64,000 nt of DNA, taken from Candidatus Trichofilum aggregatum. Its GTDB lineage: Bacteria > Chloroflexota > Anaerolineae > Promineifilales > Promineifilaceae. Both the position numbers and the translations under genes were made by a program. Shown here piece after piece: positions 9,315 to 19,700 of the stretch. How positions within the stretch are numbered: the stretch's first letter is position 1; every line of letters starts with the position of its first letter. Where the stretch lies: NCBI GenBank assembly GCA_016716885.1, contig JADJUV010000018.1:4558-68557 (forward strand). Direction: 5' to 3'. Under the pieces are notes generated by a model that saw nothing but the letters and a program-made list of their open reading frames with translations, did not search any database and was not told the DNA's origin.

Positions 9315-10433
9315 ATGCCCTACTATTTTCCGCTTAAACACAACCTCTCTGAAGAAGAACGTCAGAACGCGGCCGCGAGGCTGTTGGCTTTACGCGATCA
9401 AATCCGCCAAGAAATTCCTCGCCGCACCGTCCAGGACACCCTGTTGTTAGCCACCTGGAACATTCGCGATTTCGACTCCAACAAGTACAAACATGGCCCA
9501 CGCCTGGCCGAATCCTTCTTCTACATGGCCGAAATCATCTCCGCCTTTGATCTGGTCGCCTTGCAGGAAGTGAATGAGGATATGCGTGCCTTAAAAATTG
9601 TCATGCGCCTGCTCGGCCCTTCCTGGGATTACATCGCCACCGATAAAACGGAAGGAAGTGGGGGCAATCAGGAACGTATGGTCTTTGTTTATGACAAAAC
9701 CAAAGTCCAATTCCAGAATATCGCCGGAGAAATTATGTTACCGGCAACTGGCTGGATGCAACAGGGGCAGCAGTTTGCCCGCACTCCCTTTCTGGTCTCG
9801 TTTGTGGCCGGGTGGTTTCAGTTCATGATCTGTACCGTGCACATCTATTACGGCGAAGATCGGGGAGAACTGCTGGCCCGCCGTATTGAGGAGATTGACA
9901 ACATCGCCCGGTTCCTGGCCCGCCGCGCTGACAGTGAATCGGCCAACTATATCTTGTTGGGTGACTTCAATATCATCAGCCCGGAACATCAGACGATGAC
10001 CGCCCTACAGCGGCATGGCTTTCATTTGCCCCCCATGTTGACCCAATTGCCTTCAAACATGGATCGCAACAAACATTATGACCAGATTGCCTTCAAAGCT
10101 CGTGAAGGGCAGGTGCAATTTGCCGGTCAGTCTGGTGTGTTTAACTATTACGATTCTGTTTTTCGGGCTGAGGATTGTGGCGTTTACCTGCCGCGCATAA
10201 AGAATCGGACCAATTTGGAGCTAAATAGTGCGGGGCAAGCCGAGGAAACGGCGCGTAATCTGGCCTATTACCGCAGTATCTGGCGCACGTACCAGATGTC
10301 CGATCATCTGCCGATGTGGGTGGCGCTGAACATTGATTTTGCCGGGCAATATTTGCAGGAACTATTGATGCCCTCGTTTACGATAGAGGCAGAACACCCA
10401 TTGGATTTCTCTTTGCCAGAGTTGGAACGATAG
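9315..10433 (+). CDS. Endonuclease/exonuclease/phosphatase-fold protein, cytoplasmic
   Basis: 372 aa, no signal peptide. Motifs of the EEP (DNase I-like) fold are in order: LLATWNIRDFD (~50), LVALQEVNED (~80), LLGDFNIISPEH (~218) and MSDHLPMWVAL (~325). These carry the metal-binding Asn/Glu/Asp and catalytic His. AGGAG lies about 10 bases before ATG 9315. Could be a nuclease or a phosphodiesterase; the substrate cannot be told. A second EEP protein, exported, lies at 16-3515, but the two are not obviously related beyond the fold. Confidence 0.8.
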   Translation: MPYYFPLKHNLSEEERQNAAARLLALRDQIRQEIPRRTVQDTLLLATWNIRDFDSNKYKHGPRLAESFFYMAEIISAFDLVALQEVNEDMRALKIVMRLLGPSWDYIATDKTEGSGGNQERMVFVYDKTKVQFQNIAGEIMLPATGWMQQGQQFARTPFLVSFVAGWFQFMICTVHIYYGEDRGELLARRIEEIDNIARFLARRADSESANYILLGDFNIISPEHQTMTALQRHGFHLPPMLTQLPSNMDRNKHYDQIAFKAREGQVQFAGQSGVFNYYDSVFRAEDCGVYLPRIKNRTNLELNSAGQAEETARNLAYYRSIWRTYQMSDHLPMWVALNIDFAGQYLQELLMPSFTIEAEHPLDFSLPELER

Positions 10434-10435
10434 TC

Positions 10436-10481
10436 AAGCCCGCTAAAGCGGTCACTACGAACAAAGACCCCAAATGATTCG
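10436..10481. repeat. Palindromic repeat family R, right half only
   Basis: Carries AGCCCGCTAAAGCGGTC then ACTACGAACAAAGACCCC and AAATGATT. This equals one arm plus one inverted outer arm of the family R element, immediately after the stop codon at 10433. Confidence 0.65.
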
Positions 10482-10545
10482 GGAACCTCATCCGAGGGAA
10501 CGGTGTATCAGTATACATACCGTTATCTGAATGAGGAGAACGCCC

Positions 10546-11031
10546 ATGACGCTGCTAAGACCCCCACTTGGTTTATTGATCGGGTTGTTGCTGCTGCCTG
10601 TTTTGGCCGCCTGCACCAGTGTGGCCCCGGCAGAAGCCAACGCTTCTGATGCCTGCCCCCTTACCGAAGCTGTCTGGGCTAAGCCGCCGGATGACACCGC
10701 GGTGCAAAATCCACCCCAATATGGCAACTACTTTGTGAACGAGGATCGTTCGATTTGGGCCAGTGCGTGGGAGTCAGGGCCAGAGGGATATCATTTGCAG
10801 GCAGGGGAAGAAGGAAACAAGGTGGGCTGGTTTCGGCCAGCCGGGGCCACGTTGGCGATTACGGGTCGGCGCCTGGATGCGGAAGCGGCCGCGCTTGAGG
10901 CCGAAATTCCTTGCTGTTATCCAACGCGATTTCAGGCGACTGGCCTGTATTTTCCAACAGAAGGGTGCTGGGAAGTAACAGCCGCGGCCGCGGACAGTGC
11001 CCTTTCCTTTGTGGTGTGGGTAGAACCTTGA
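10546..11031 (+). CDS. Small lipoprotein of unknown function
   Basis: 161 aa from ATG 10546, which has GAGGAG 7-8 bases upstream (an in-frame ATG at 10531 overlaps that ribosome site and is less likely). Lipobox LAAC after a long hydrophobic run. The mature domain has the pattern NEDRSIWAS, KVGWFRP, then GLYFPTEGCWEV and FVVWVEP, a small beta-rich domain I recall as common in Chloroflexota surface proteins but without an assigned activity. Contains two GCGGCCGC sites. Confidence 0.75.
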   Translation: MTLLRPPLGLLIGLLLLPVLAACTSVAPAEANASDACPLTEAVWAKPPDDTAVQNPPQYGNYFVNEDRSIWASAWESGPEGYHLQAGEEGNKVGWFRPAGATLAITGRRLDAEAAALEAEIPCCYPTRFQATGLYFPTEGCWEVTAAAADSALSFVVWVEP

Positions 11032-11706
11032 GATCATCACCTGGCCTGCGGCTCGTTCACTCTTGCTGCGAACAAGCTATAGCTGTTCAGATAATCATCT
11101 GGGGTTTTGGTTTGTCGTGACCGCTTTTGGGGTAAAATCCGGTTCACCGCCCAGGGCGGGGAACCGTCGCGGAAGGGGGGGGGATGGCAACCCACCATAA
11201 AAATTTACCAAAGCGGGCACCAACAAACCAAACTTTTTCTTGAAAGTTATAACAAGGGGGTGGTAAAAAGGCCGGGCGCGAGTAACCTAAGGTAATGAGG
11301 AATCGGTATGAAGAAGCTGTTTTCCGGATTGGGGAGGACAAAACTGTTTTATACTGGCAAGATCAGTGCCTGGCACGGGCAGACAAACCTGACAGGACAA
11401 GACCGCCCGCCCCATGCCAGGCACTAGGGAACAAGGATTCAATAACCTGCGGACCTGCGATGAGAGACTCGACCAGCTTTACCCAAGTCCTGGGTAGATT
11501 GAGTCGAAAAACCGCGCCCAGAAAAGTTCCTAAGGGTAGGGGTTTCCGGCGACAAACCAGGGTGAGGTGCGTCATAAAAACTTACGTTTGACTTTCGTAA
11601 AGATGCTCTTGTCTCCAGACTCCTGTAACTTGTTAAATTCTTGTTCCTTTGTGCTTCAAGAGCACACCTATTGTGAGACCCCAATCATGGTTCGGAGTGA
11701 TGACGT
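11032..11706. other. Repeat-filled intergenic region
   Basis: No credible gene. 11080-11252 is an enlarged family R copy: both outer arms are present (TTCAGATAATCATCTGGGG, TTTTTCTTGAAAGTTAT), but about 80 bases containing a second palindrome (ccgcccagggcgggg) sit inside the stem. 11363-11430 holds GTGCCTGGCACGGGCAGAC and its partner CCATGCCAGGCAC, a unit repeated at about 43.50 kb. Confidence 0.55.
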
Positions 11707-12597
11707 ATGCGTCTATTTACTCAGGAACGGAAGCCTGCACCACGAAACAACCCTATTCGTCCAGTGAAAAAAGAGCGGTAAGTGGGTTTGCCGCCCCACT
11801 CAATCGGGCACTCCTTGCACCAATTGCAGCGCACCGTAGGCAACCAGGTCGTGTTAAGAATGCTGCACGGTTCAACAAGCGTGCAGCGGCAGCCCAAACA
11901 GCCACCCCCCCCTAACAAAGTGAAAAACCTAAAAGACGCGGGTCACAGCGTGAATGACCTGGTATTTAGCAAGACGGCAGAAATAATTGATGCCGTTCTG
12001 CAAAGAAATCAAAAATTGGCCCCTTACATTGGCGAACGGCTTAAATCAGGCTTACGCATGGCGGAGAAAGGGAAATTTGTCCAGGCGACAAACAATGGTG
12101 ATTTTGAAACGGCCTATAGAAATGCTTATGACATCCATAAATCCGAGACGGTTCCGGGCCACATCATGGGCTTTTATGATCGGAACAAAGCGACCATCCA
12201 CCTTCGTCCCCAGGCAAAATTTGGCACAGCCCTGCACGAAGCCGTTCATAAGCTGGCTTCGCCGACTTTCTATGATCGTTTTTTGCCCGCCGCGATTAGC
12301 ATTTCGAAAAATTTAGGTGAGGTGTTGCTGGAGGGGCTGACTTCGTATTTCACCGATGCCATTTTGGATGAAGAAAAACTCCCCCCATTTAATAGCTATC
12401 CTGACCTGAAGAAAAAGGCCGAGCAATTAGCGACTACGTTGGGAGCGGATGGTTTTGATCTGCTTGCCAAATTCAATTTTAAGGGTGGGGCTATTATCGA
12501 AATTGGTAACAAATTGGGGCTTACGACAAAACAATACACTGATTTGCAGACGAAAGCGGCCAAAGAGGTTCTAACGCGGATGAACAAAGTGTTGTAA
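11707..12597 (+). CDS. Zinc-metalloprotease-like protein with DUF4157/eCIS-cargo-like leader (in-frame TAA)
   Basis: The frame starts at ATG 11707 (GGAG at 11694-11697) with MRLFTQERKPAPRNNPIRP, meets TAA at 11779-11781, and resumes at once in the same frame with VGLPPHSIGHS. The next part, LHQLQRTVGNQVVLRML, matches the leader I know from DUF4157-type proteins associated with extracellular contractile injection systems (typically FAQKPKATQQ-like start, then LQRTIGNQAVQRLL). The C-terminal domain has HEAVHKL (about residue 177), a gluzincin-type zinc site, with a downstream EGLTSYF glutamate as probable third ligand. Either the stop is a sequencing error or translation starts at GTG 11782. 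No injection-system structural genes are in the window. Confidence 0.6.
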
Positions 12598-12662
12598 TGT
12601 GGGTGTGTGCGCTTTGAAGAAGCAAATGGAATTTTGAAGAGGTAGGGGGCTTTTGTAGAGGC

Positions 12663-12697
12663 AAAAAAAGGGCGACAGACGATCACGCCTGTCGCCC
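12663..12697 (-). terminator. Rho-independent terminator of the glycan operon
   Basis: Read on the minus strand, a 9-bp GC stem (12689-12697 with 12670-12678, GGGCGACAG / CTGTCGCCC) with a 10-base loop is followed by seven U (12669-12663). It lies ~50 bases beyond the GH3 stop codon. No T-run on the plus side. Confidence 0.85.
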
Positions 12698-12747
12698 CCA
12701 CCTGAACCATACTGGTCGAGCCGATTTTTTAGCCCCTGTGGCCAGGG

Positions 12748-15014
12748 TTAGGGTGCTTTGATGGTGAAAACGCCTTCCAGACCCCCCGTGGAATCGGGGC
12801 CAAGCCAAACCTTGAAATCGCCCGGCTCTACGGTGTAACGCATGTCGTGTCCGGTGAAACCCAGTTGACCGACAGGAACCTCAAAGTGGACGGGGCATTG
12901 CTGCCCTGGCTGAAGCATCATTTTTTGGAACCCTTTTAGCTCCTTGACCGGGCGGGTGACACTGCCGATGAGATCGCGCACGTACAGTTGTACCACTTCC
13001 GCGCCAGCCCGGTCGCCGTTGTTCGTGACGGTTGCTGAAACCACCAGGGTATCGGTCATTTCCAGGGTAGGCTGGGCGATGTGCAGGTCGGAATAGGTAA
13101 ATTGGGTATAGCTCAGGCCGAAACCGAACGGGAAGAGGGGGGAATTGGGTTCGTCCAGGTAGACGGATTTGAACGATTCAGCAAACTGTTTTGTCCCGGC
13201 CGCGGCCGCGGGACGGCCCGTGTTTTTGTGCGCATAATAAACCGGAATTTGCCCTTCCGAGCGAGGCCAACTGGCGGTCAGTTTGCCCGATGGGTTGACC
13301 GCCCCAAAGAGGATGTCGGCCACCGCGCGTCCTGCGCGAATGCCGCCGTGCCAGGCCGCCAGGAGGGCTTTCACCTGTCCGGCCAGGCGGGGGATCACCA
13401 GCGGACGGCCGCTCATCAGCACACAGACAATGGGTTTGCCGGTGGCGGCGATGGCCTCTACCAGTTCTTGCTGGCGTCCGGGTAGGCCCAGGTCGGTGCG
13501 GGAGTGCCCTTCGCCGCTCATGTCGGCGCTTTCACCCACAACCAGGAGAACGATATCGGCGGCGTGCGCGGCCGCGGCCGCCGCCGCTAAATCCGTCACT
13601 ATCTGTTCATTAAGCCTGTCTTCCCGAATCTGGCAGGCCGGCACATGCGTCCACATCTCATCCGGCAAGTAGGCGGAGATTCCCTCAAGGACAGTTTCCA
13701 CATCTTCAGGGTGCGTATGGAGCGACCAACAGCCGAGCATATCGTGGCGGTTGTCGGCCAGCGGACCAATCACAGCCAGGCGGGTTGAGGCGGACAAGGG
13801 CAGGATGTTGTCCTCGTTCTTAAGCAAAACTATAGATTCCTGAGCCACTGCCAAAGCCAGGTCACGAAAATCGGGTCGGAGAATCAGCGTCTCGGCCAGC
13901 GATTCGTCGGTGTACGGGTTTTCAAACAGACCGAGGCGGAATTTGAGGCGTAGAACCCGGCGCACCGCCTCATCTACCAGGGCCAGGGCACATCTCCGGC
14001 TGCCACCAGTTCTGCCAGATGGTCGGGATAAGCGGTGCTGACCATTTCCATGTCCAGCCCGGCCAGGATACTCAGGTAAGCAGCCTCTTTCAGGTTTGCC
14101 GCCACACCGTGCGGAATAAGTTCGCGGACGGCATCGTAATCGCTCAACACGACACCGGGCCAGCCCCATTCGTCGCGCAGGATGGTGCGTAGAATGAACG
14201 GGTTGGCGGTGGCGGGGAGGCCGCTGATTTCATTGAAGGAACTCATGACGGTTCCCGCACCGGCATCAAAGGCGGCTTTGAACGGGGGCAGGTAGATATC
14301 ACGCAAGGTGCGTTGGGAGAAATCAGTGGTGTTGTAGTCGCGGCCGCCTTCCGCTGCCCCGTAACCGAGGTAATGTTTGGGGCAGGCGGCGATTCTGCGG
14401 CCGCTGGTCAAATCAGTCGCCTGAAAACCCCGTACACGAGCGCGAGCCATAGCCATGCCTAAAAACGGGTCTTCACCCGCCCCTTCGGCAATCCGGCCCC
14501 AGCGGGGGTCACGGGCAATATCCACCATCGGCGCAAAAATCCAATCAACCCCAGCCGCCGAGGCTTCTTCGGCGGCCACGCGGGAGGCCCGTTCCAGCAG
14601 GGTGGGATTCCAGGTGCTGGCTTCCGCCAGGGGAATGGGGAAGATGGTACGATAACCATGAATCACATCCGCGCCGACGATGAGGGGGATGCCTAGCCGC
14701 GATTCTTCCCGGGCAACCCGCTGGCAATGGTTGAGCAGGTGGGGCAGCATGATGTTGAGGAAAGAACCCACGCGACCAGTACGGATCATCTCGTCCATGT
14801 CATCACGGAGTTTCGGGGGGTAGTCGAAGGGTTCACCCGCTTCTTCGGCTGCCTGCTTTTTGGTGAGGTAATCCTCAAGGTCAAAGGGAGCGAAGGGGCT
14901 GATTTGCACGAGTTGGCCGACCTTTTCCGCTAAGGTCATTTGGGCGAGTAGAGTTTCGACTCGGGCTTCTGTGTGGGGGTCGAGCGTGTTGTAATGACCA
15001 CTTTTTTCTTCCAT
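12748..15014 (-). CDS. GH3 beta-glucosidase (frameshifted)
   Basis: About 755 aa when the frames are joined. The N-terminal (beta/alpha)8 domain carries LVGADVIHGYRTIFPIPLA, KHYLGYGAAEGGRDYN and VVLSDYDAV, whose Asp (~residue 291) is the expected nucleophile. The second domain has QESIVLLKNEDNILPL, VVGESADMSGE and SGRPLVI, followed by a fibronectin III-like tail (FPFGFGLSYTQF). Near 13988 one frame ends VPWPW* while the other gives the expected VP-ALVDEAVRRVL, so one C is missing in a CCC run. No signal peptide: probably cytoplasmic, cleaving imported oligosaccharides. Last gene of the operon, 24 bp after GH35. Confidence 0.88.
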
Positions 15015-15038
15015 GTTATTTCACTTTTTAGCTTTGCC

Positions 15039-17381
15039 TTAGCGCTCAGCCATTTTTTTATCTTGCAACTTTCTCAACGTGATCACGCCTTTGTCCTGGC
15101 TCTGGACCTTGACGCGCTGGGTTGTCGCCGATGTCTCGGTAGTTAGTGCCTCATCACAACGGTAACCCGAAAGGGTCAGTTCAGCGGCAAATGGCGCTTG
15201 GGCCAGTTTAAGTATGATGGTGGATCCATCATCGGTTATCTCCCTAATTTCCGTGGTGACGTAATGAACGATGACATCTTGGTTCAGTTGCCACTTAATA
15301 GGGAGGATGAATCCCTGGCGGGCGGGAATGGGCACAGCATGGCCCCCGAACAGGGTTTCGTTGGCGTAGGTGATAGTTGGGGCCACCGGATCATCCTGGT
15401 AGTTGTTGATAAAGAGAAAACGACCCTTGTCTCCCTGGCTCAGACGAACATCCGCCCATTCGCTGAGTTGGAAAAGCGGAGAGCAACCCATTTTCAGGGC
15501 CATCTGGTGAACGATGTCTAAATCTTCGAGCGTATCTGCGGTGAGGGCGGCGCCCAAAAACATCACCCGGCCCTGGCCCAAGGCTCGCATGAAGCCGACG
15601 ACCTCACCGTTGGCACGGGTGGCAAAAACCTCGTCAAAGGGGCCGGTGTAGGATTCCACAAAGGAGACGGGCACGTCCGGGTAATGAAACGCGCTGATGG
15701 TCGTGGCGACAAAGGGCGGGTCACTCTTGATGGACTGAATACCGAGACCATTTTGGAGAATGGTACAGGGTTGGTGGTCGAAATCTTCCCCGCACATCCG
15801 GCCAATCAGGATGAGTTTGCCACCCTGGTTGATGTAATCTAGTAGTTTTTGTTGGACAGCGGCCGCACACTGTTTTTCCATCATGACCCAGCAGAGAGGG
15901 GTTTGCGAAGGGTCTAACGCGGAGCGGGTGAGTTCTATCATGTCGAAGGGACGGTGGGTGAGGGCCAGCCCTCTGGCGATGAAGTCACAAAGAATCACTT
16001 CGCGCTGGTGAGTGATGATGTTGGTGGTTGGTTGGGTGGAAGCGTTGTTTACTTCGGTCATGAAGTTGTCGAGTAGGAAGCCGATGGTGGTGATGGTTTG
16101 CGGCCGCGCCATGACCAAATCACGCCCATAAGCCTGCAACACCTGGGACAATTTGACATAGCGGCCGTAATGTTTCCGCACGGTGCCATCATTACGAACC
16201 GGTGGCCCCCAGTCATGACGCTTAACCGGGCTAAGAATGGGGTCATTTTCGCCCGCGAAAAAGAGATAATGGTTGATGGCCCTCATGCCTGTGGAGATAC
16301 ACAACCGGCTGTGCAAATCATACATTGAAGATTGACTGCTACTAAAGTCATTGTTGCCACCAGACTGAAACTCCACCGAAAATAGGGCTTGCTCCTTATT
16401 CTGCAAAGCCTTGGTTGTTTCATTGACAAATAATAACTGGTGGAAATTGCCTTCACCGATGAAAAGGGGATAAACATCGGTGGCACTGATCATGCCATCC
16501 ATCTCCATGACCTTGATCAACTGAGACAAACCGATGGGGAAGGTTTTGCCCCCGTTCATAAACCCATGCACATTAACAATGGGCAAAACATCCATGCCGT
16601 TTGTTTGCGCTTCGGTCCATAAAAAGGCGGCGTATTCATGCAGGTAATCCCGGTAGAAGCGGCGATAGTCGGCCACGATGTTGGCGGCCTGCGGCCCGGT
16701 GGGGTGCATGATTCCTTGGCGTAAGAAATCGGGCAGATTGTTGGTTGGATAGCGGTCAGAAAGATGGCTACCGTAGCTGTTCTGGACGTGGTCGGCGAAT
16801 CGGGCGATGGTATCGGGATTGATATCCAGTATGTTTCTGACCCAGTGCGGCATACCCATCTCATTATCCAGTTGGATCATGATAATGTTGCCGCCGTGGG
16901 TAATCTGGCGTGGGGTTAACACGGTAAAGACTGCCTGGTACCATTTTTTTACACAGGCCAGAAAATCGGGGTGCAGATAGCTGGCAATGTTTTGTGCTTT
17001 TTCATCCTGGCTGATAAAAGCGACCTGAGGATAGTGGGTGAACACCCAGGGGGGAATGCCTTCGTTGATGGTTTCGGCCATGATGTAGGGGCCGGGGCGG
17101 GGAATAAGGAGGAAACCCATGTCGGTGGCTAAATCCAGAAATCCGGCTAAATCCCGCATGGGGTGGCTGTGCCCATCCACATCGGCAACGTCTTCTTCAA
17201 CTTGATGCCATAACCAGGGAATATAGGCCGCCAATGTGTTAAAACCGGCTTTTTTTAACAAACCTAACCGCTGAGGCCATTGATCCTGGGGTGTGCGAAA
17301 GTAATGGAATTCACCCGCGTGTATCAATTGGGGTTGATCATTGAGCCAAAATTGACCATCCCTGACATAAAACGTGTTCAT
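15039..17381 (-). CDS. GH35 family glycosidase (beta-galactosidase-like)
   Basis: 780 aa, intact. GH35 pattern: HAGEFHYFRTP at the start, GFNTLAAYIPW, RPGPYIMAE, IIMIQLDNEMG (acid/base Glu ~residue 170) and FSVEFQSGG (nucleophile Glu ~336). No signal peptide, so it likely acts on imported sugars. The ATG is 10 bases after the upstream GH144 stop, so the two are co-transcribed. Family activities include beta-galactosidase and exo-beta-glucosaminidase; the locus would also allow a beta-glucoside role. Specificity is inference. Confidence 0.82.
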   Translation of the reverse strand: MNTFYVRDGQFWLNDQPQLIHAGEFHYFRTPQDQWPQRLGLLKKAGFNTLAAYIPWLWHQVEEDVADVDGHSHPMRDLAGFLDLATDMGFLLIPRPGPYIMAETINEGIPPWVFTHYPQVAFISQDEKAQNIASYLHPDFLACVKKWYQAVFTVLTPRQITHGGNIIMIQLDNEMGMPHWVRNILDINPDTIARFADHVQNSYGSHLSDRYPTNNLPDFLRQGIMHPTGPQAANIVADYRRFYRDYLHEYAAFLWTEAQTNGMDVLPIVNVHGFMNGGKTFPIGLSQLIKVMEMDGMISATDVYPLFIGEGNFHQLLFVNETTKALQNKEQALFSVEFQSGGNNDFSSSQSSMYDLHSRLCISTGMRAINHYLFFAGENDPILSPVKRHDWGPPVRNDGTVRKHYGRYVKLSQVLQAYGRDLVMARPQTITTIGFLLDNFMTEVNNASTQPTTNIITHQREVILCDFIARGLALTHRPFDMIELTRSALDPSQTPLCWVMMEKQCAAAVQQKLLDYINQGGKLILIGRMCGEDFDHQPCTILQNGLGIQSIKSDPPFVATTISAFHYPDVPVSFVESYTGPFDEVFATRANGEVVGFMRALGQGRVMFLGAALTADTLEDLDIVHQMALKMGCSPLFQLSEWADVRLSQGDKGRFLFINNYQDDPVAPTITYANETLFGGHAVPIPARQGFILPIKWQLNQDVIVHYVTTEIREITDDGSTIILKLAQAPFAAELTLSGYRCDEALTTETSATTQRVKVQSQDKGVITLRKLQDKKMAER

Positions 17382-17391
17382 TTTGTTCTCC

Positions 17392-18708
17392 TTAGCGCCG
17401 CGTAAAACCTAAGACGGTTAGTGCTTTTTGGACCGAGGGGCTGTTGGTATAGGTGTCCCAGATTAAGCGGCTCAGGTAGTTCTCGATCATGATCATGGAA
17501 CAACCTTTGTGAATGCCGTAAATGGAATGGCTATACCAGGGGGGAGACACAGCCAAATTGTATGATTCAAAAAAGCCGTATGGCCCCCAGATTTGAGGAT
17601 GTTGGTGGTACACATAATCCATCATCGCCAGGGTTTGCTCGGGGATAAAGGGTAAGCAGGCCAGGGCGGCAAAGATGGAGATAGTGCCGTGTGGTTTAGG
17701 GTCAAGGAGACTGGGTGTACTGCCGGATACGTCATAGCCCCAGGGGCTGTCGCCACAACTGATGCCCCAACTGTTGGCGTGATAGGTGGGGAACCGGTGG
17801 GCATTTTCGATGCAAAAAGCGCGATTGGCTAATGAGGCCAGCCGCGTATTGTTGAACCAATCAAGACCATCTGAATCTAGATAGTGGGCGGTATCTAACC
17901 AGGCTTCGCTGAATTGGTAAGCGAATAGGTGGCCGCCAGGATTGATAATGATTTCTTGCCCATCGTAGAGGCCAATGTCACGGGAGAAACCGGCATAAAG
18001 ACGTCGAGCCAGAGAGGGGTTAATCTGCGCGGCCGCTTGCAAATACATCATCTTTTGTTCGGCGGCCATATCCCATTGGTGAATGAAGCCGGGGTTATGG
18101 GTCACATAATCCCCATCGTGATCCGGGTTATAGGCCATGCGAAAAAGCGTTTGGCTGTCTCTTTCAAAAACGATGAAATTCCAGTCTACCCTATCCAATA
18201 GTTGCTGAGCCATCTCGCTGATGGTGGTGTCTTGAAAGTACGCGGCCGCGGTAATCACCCCATTCAAACAAAGCGCCGTGTCAATGGTGGAAAATTCACA
18301 TTTCCTAAGCCGGGCACCGCTTTCCATGTCCAGAAAATGAGCAAAAAAGCCTCGGTGATGGCTGGCATGATGGAGAAGGGTATACAAACTCTTTTGGGTA
18401 ATGTCGCGGGCTTCTTGCCGGGTCAGGTAGCCACGCTCGGCGGCAATTACCCAGGCAGACAGGGCAAACCCCACCGAGGCGATTGAAGCAATGTGGCGGG
18501 TTTTGGTGGAGTCTACGGTTAACCCAAAACCCTGGCTGGCCGGATTGAGATTGGTGTAGTTCGTAAAGAAATCAAAAGAGCCTTTTAACTCTTTCTCTAA
18601 CAGAGTTTGTTGGGCCATGCGTACCCGATTGTTTTCTGTGGCGGGGCTGGGTAGGGACATGGATGATGTCCCGTGAGAAACGGCAGTGTCTTTTACGTGG
18701 GTTTTCAT
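17392..18708 (-). CDS. GH144-like (glucoamylase-fold) glucanase, cytoplasmic
   Basis: 438 aa, intact, no signal peptide. Family markers of the PF10091 glucoamylase-like/GH144 group: ELKGSFDFFTNYTN, IASIASVGFALSAWV, GFFAHFLDMESGAR, STIDTALCLNGV, SEAWLDTAHY, NSWGISCGDSPWGYD and HGTISIFAAL. Characterised GH144 enzymes are endo-beta-1,2-glucanases. The start overlaps the LacI stop by four bases (ATGA type), showing translational coupling. A secreted paralogue is at 19701-21116; this copy could trim imported oligomers. Confidence 0.78.
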   Translation of the reverse strand: MKTHVKDTAVSHGTSSMSLPSPATENNRVRMAQQTLLEKELKGSFDFFTNYTNLNPASQGFGLTVDSTKTRHIASIASVGFALSAWVIAAERGYLTRQEARDITQKSLYTLLHHASHHRGFFAHFLDMESGARLRKCEFSTIDTALCLNGVITAAAYFQDTTISEMAQQLLDRVDWNFIVFERDSQTLFRMAYNPDHDGDYVTHNPGFIHQWDMAAEQKMMYLQAAAQINPSLARRLYAGFSRDIGLYDGQEIIINPGGHLFAYQFSEAWLDTAHYLDSDGLDWFNNTRLASLANRAFCIENAHRFPTYHANSWGISCGDSPWGYDVSGSTPSLLDPKPHGTISIFAALACLPFIPEQTLAMMDYVYHQHPQIWGPYGFFESYNLAVSPPWYSHSIYGIHKGCSMIMIENYLSRLIWDTYTNSPSVQKALTVLGFTRR

Positions 18709-19688
18709 GCTACGTGGTGATCCTTGGTGGATGATTCCCGCTGAATTAGTTGGGTGCCAATTCGATACGGTTTAGGAAAGGGGTTTCCCGTTTCCAGGAA
18801 ATCAATGAGTTGGGTCGCGGCCGCGGCGCCCCAAGTCAAACGCGACGCCCCAATCGTAGACAGGGTTGGCTGCATATATTTAGCGATTTGAATATCATCA
18901 AAGCCGACAATGGCAATATCATCAGGCGCTTTTAACTGATGCTCCTTCATCGCTTTAATAAAACCAATAGCCATCTGGTCGTTGGCACAAAAAACCGCCT
19001 CTGGCAAATCATTGGTTTCAATAATCATCCGGGCAATGGCATAACCCGATTTTTCGGTGAAGTTGCCGTTGTAATGCTGGATAGACACCCTTTTTTTGTC
19101 CGCCTCACTGGCAAAGGCCTTCATTCTCTCCTGGTTGTCAAACGAATCTAACGCGCCTGAAACAAAGAAGATACGCCGTGCGCCCTGTTCATACAGGTGA
19201 TTAAAAACCTCTTTGGCCCCTTGTTCGTTATCAAGCAACAAAGGCAACAAATAGTCCGATTCCAAATAACGATCTAAAACAACAATAGGGAATCTTTTCG
19301 AGGCCAGTTTAAGGAGGATGTCACTGTTGATTTTCGAATCAAACACAATGGCCCCGTCAATCTGCCGCTGTGTCAGGAGTTTGGAGATGGTGTGGGTTTC
19401 CGGGCAGACAATCAACTCATAATCGGTGTTTAAAACGGCATCATGAATACCTTCGAGAATTTCCTCATAAAACGAGCCACCAAAACGGGAAATAAAAACA
19501 CCAATCGTACTCGTCTTCCGTTTTTTGAGATGGCGGGCAAACGCATTGGGATGATAATTTAGCTCCTCGGCGGCTTTTAACACCCGTTTTCGGGTATTTT
19601 CACTAATCGTACCCGTGTCATTCAGCGCATATGAAGCGGATGTAATGCTGACCCTGGCAAGTTTGGCTACATCTTTGATGGTTGTCAT
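18705..19688 (-). CDS. LacI-family transcriptional regulator of the glycan operon
   Basis: 327 aa, intact. N-terminal helix-turn-helix TIKDVAKLARVSITSASYAL with hinge helix NAFARHLKKRKT, then a periplasmic-binding-type effector domain (TIGVFISRFGG, AVFCANDQMAIGFIKAM, IAIVGFDDIQIAKYMQPTLSTI). It lies inside the operon between the two GH144 genes, so it is autoregulated if it represses the head promoter. The 18-bp operator AAGTGAAACGTTTCACTT at 36250-36267 is the obvious target. Confidence 0.9.
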   Translation of the reverse strand: MTTIKDVAKLARVSITSASYALNDTGTISENTRKRVLKAAEELNYHPNAFARHLKKRKTSTIGVFISRFGGSFYEEILEGIHDAVLNTDYELIVCPETHTISKLLTQRQIDGAIVFDSKINSDILLKLASKRFPIVVLDRYLESDYLLPLLLDNEQGAKEVFNHLYEQGARRIFFVSGALDSFDNQERMKAFASEADKKRVSIQHYNGNFTEKSGYAIARMIIETNDLPEAVFCANDQMAIGFIKAMKEHQLKAPDDIAIVGFDDIQIAKYMQPTLSTIGASRLTWGAAAATQLIDFLETGNPFPKPYRIGTQLIQRESSTKDHHVA

Positions 19689-19700
19689 GCAATAACCTGC

